Assembly (NCBI GenBank): GCA_003645975.1 | Contig: QNDP01000070.1 | Location: 1-6,830 of the forward strand | Reading direction: 5' to 3' | DNA: 6,830 bases | From: Candidatus Hydrothermota bacterium | Lineage (GTDB): Bacteria; Hydrothermota; Hydrothermia; B15-G9 | Shown here: in pieces, positions 6,801 through 6,830 of the stretch | How the letters are laid out: every line of letters starts with the position of its first letter | How positions within the stretch are numbered: position 1 is the stretch's first letter | The notes under the pieces: model-generated | Database searches by the model: none | Seen by the model: only the letters and a program-made list of their open reading frames with translations | What the model was told of the DNA's origin: nothing | Translations under genes and position numbers: made by a program

Positions 6801-6830
6801 GAGTGGACTCGTGAAACGATCGACCTGTCC
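3810..6830 (+). CDS. Secreted gingipain-family cysteine protease (peptidase C25), C-terminus beyond window
   Basis: Exported clan CD cysteine protease related to the Porphyromonas gingipains. 1007 codons are present without a stop. Residues 1 to about 20 are a signal peptide (hydrophobic IMVSAIIALPLSG). A propeptide-like beta-rich region (about 30-230, with GKPEIPVIREFIEVPEGA) matches the C25 propeptide type. The catalytic domain is about 238-565: LVGDVEQIP (300-308), DLYIGRLS (335-342), catalytic His436 in YSGHGS (433-438) and catalytic Cys469 in ESYACLTG (465-472), ending at YNLFGDPS (553-560). An Ig-like C25 C-terminal domain follows (about 571-653). Then come two beta-type domains opening with acidic Asn/Gly motifs (DDSAGNNNGNFDAGE 667-681; NGNGNGVAEPGE 788-799) and a MAM/InhA-like domain from about 894 (WHVSTRSYHSASHSFYSGD). 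The secretion or anchoring signal lies off-window, so type 9 secretion cannot be judged. Cleavage specificity cannot be read. It is divergent from the kinase gene. Confidence 0.94.
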   Translation, partial: MLRYIGIMVSAIIALPLSGEWLSFGSTTPAEPEVEVLSSSAYQLTVEFKVPGVYYSTVKTEEGEFVRLTLGDYGYTTELGKPEIPVIREFIEVPEGATVEAKLIDAVSGHVYLTEWIMPVQPSRPKTGEPVEFVIDRAAYSTSEFYPQIGVRVIDAGVVREHNLMALEIYPISYNPKTGELRYVANGRVEVEFKGGNVGGTKSEIVRHYALPFEHKLAKLVLNYGVFEEKPALELPLGYLIIAPDDWVSTLQPLIEWKKLQGYKVQVATLSQTGSSTQSIKDYIQALYNNPDFNLVFVLLVGDVEQIPNWTGQASGNPATDLYYTTMDDNDYFPDLYIGRLSTQDVTQLSTIVNKIVRYESVDGWVNGTNWAGIAYFMASDDASHHQVAEGTHQYCMRIVERHSMETDSMWEYYHSGTPPVQAINEGRSMSIYSGHGSTSGWAGPSMSISDVYNLTNVDMLTHVESYACLTGQYTQSECFMEAWLRAPDGAITAMGSSVTSYWDEDDILQRRIFDEWFDSTYYWVMGNINEGKYELWLHYGGSGNSRRYYEMYNLFGDPSTDIFTLPPVEPLVNLPGAIPVAPSQVPVYVEREGVPVQYALVTFTQGDSIIGQGYTDETGNALVAVTPVTGGNVGVSIIGHNLVPYIDTIVAISEGAYVALLDYELDDSAGNNNGNFDAGETVNLNVLAKNYGNTDANGVYGILLTEDPFIQIVEDSVWFGFIGADDSIWGASPFALTALPTTPDNHNAMMNIEFHDANDSVWVSHFSLRIYAPNVVYVMHTIVDTLNGNGNGVAEPGETIELFVTLQNDGHNSVSGVTAAISTQATYLNILVDTASYGDIPAGGSATSMSAYVIQIDEDAPAPVFPEIELSIDGVGGFHYTDTFPLIVGRTGMFCTVEGDTAGWTHGGNNDLWHVSTRSYHSASHSFYSGDENTGEYTNNMDAWLMTPIVVLGPNAQLQFWHRYDLENNWDHGYVEISVDGGNSWIQLLDITGEQTEWTRETIDLS

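Overview
The window looks like a chromosomal stretch from a diderm (Gram-negative-type) bacterium, of moderate GC content and outside the well-studied groups. Clues are a lipoprotein MltD-type murein transglycosylase, a secreted gingipain-family (C25) protease followed by Asp/Asn/Gly-rich beta-type domains, and a COG1839 'adenosine-specific kinase', a family known mainly from thermophiles, archaea and several uncultured phyla. Every confident gene has a strong AGGAGG-type Shine-Dalgarno sequence, which argues against typical Bacteroidetes. A member of the wider FCB group or an allied candidate phylum (Cloacimonadota or WOR-3 style) is my inference; nothing in the window fixes the taxonomy.

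Layout, left to right. 1-656 (minus) is the N-terminal 218 codons of a CstA-family transporter running off the left edge, with a good sigma70-like promoter just upstream. 657-1235 separates cstA from the next minus-strand gene; most of it is covered by an unrecognised plus-strand ORF of 155 codons (819-1286) whose reality is uncertain. 1236-2678 (minus) is an MltD-like lytic transglycosylase with a lipobox, an SLT domain and one C-terminal LysM. 2696-3184 (minus) is the adenosine-specific-kinase-family protein, 17 nt upstream of the transglycosylase and probably co-transcribed with it. 3185-3809 is a divergent intergenic region. It holds a decayed-looking minus-strand reading frame with two in-frame stops, a strong hairpin plus U-tract pointing into the kinase gene, and a promoter with a leader hairpin for the right-hand gene. 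3810-6830 (plus) is the first 1007 codons of a large secreted C25 cysteine protease, open at the right edge.

Functionally the genes do not form one obvious pathway. The kinase and transglycosylase form a two-gene unit joining nucleotide metabolism to cell-wall remodelling. CstA is a nutrient (peptide or pyruvate type) importer, and the C25 protease is an exported proteinase that could feed such an importer, but that link is only inference from proximity. I see no defence system, CRISPR array, intact mobile element, tRNA or rRNA. The least explained sequence is the intergenic block 3203-3602 and the 155-codon ORF.
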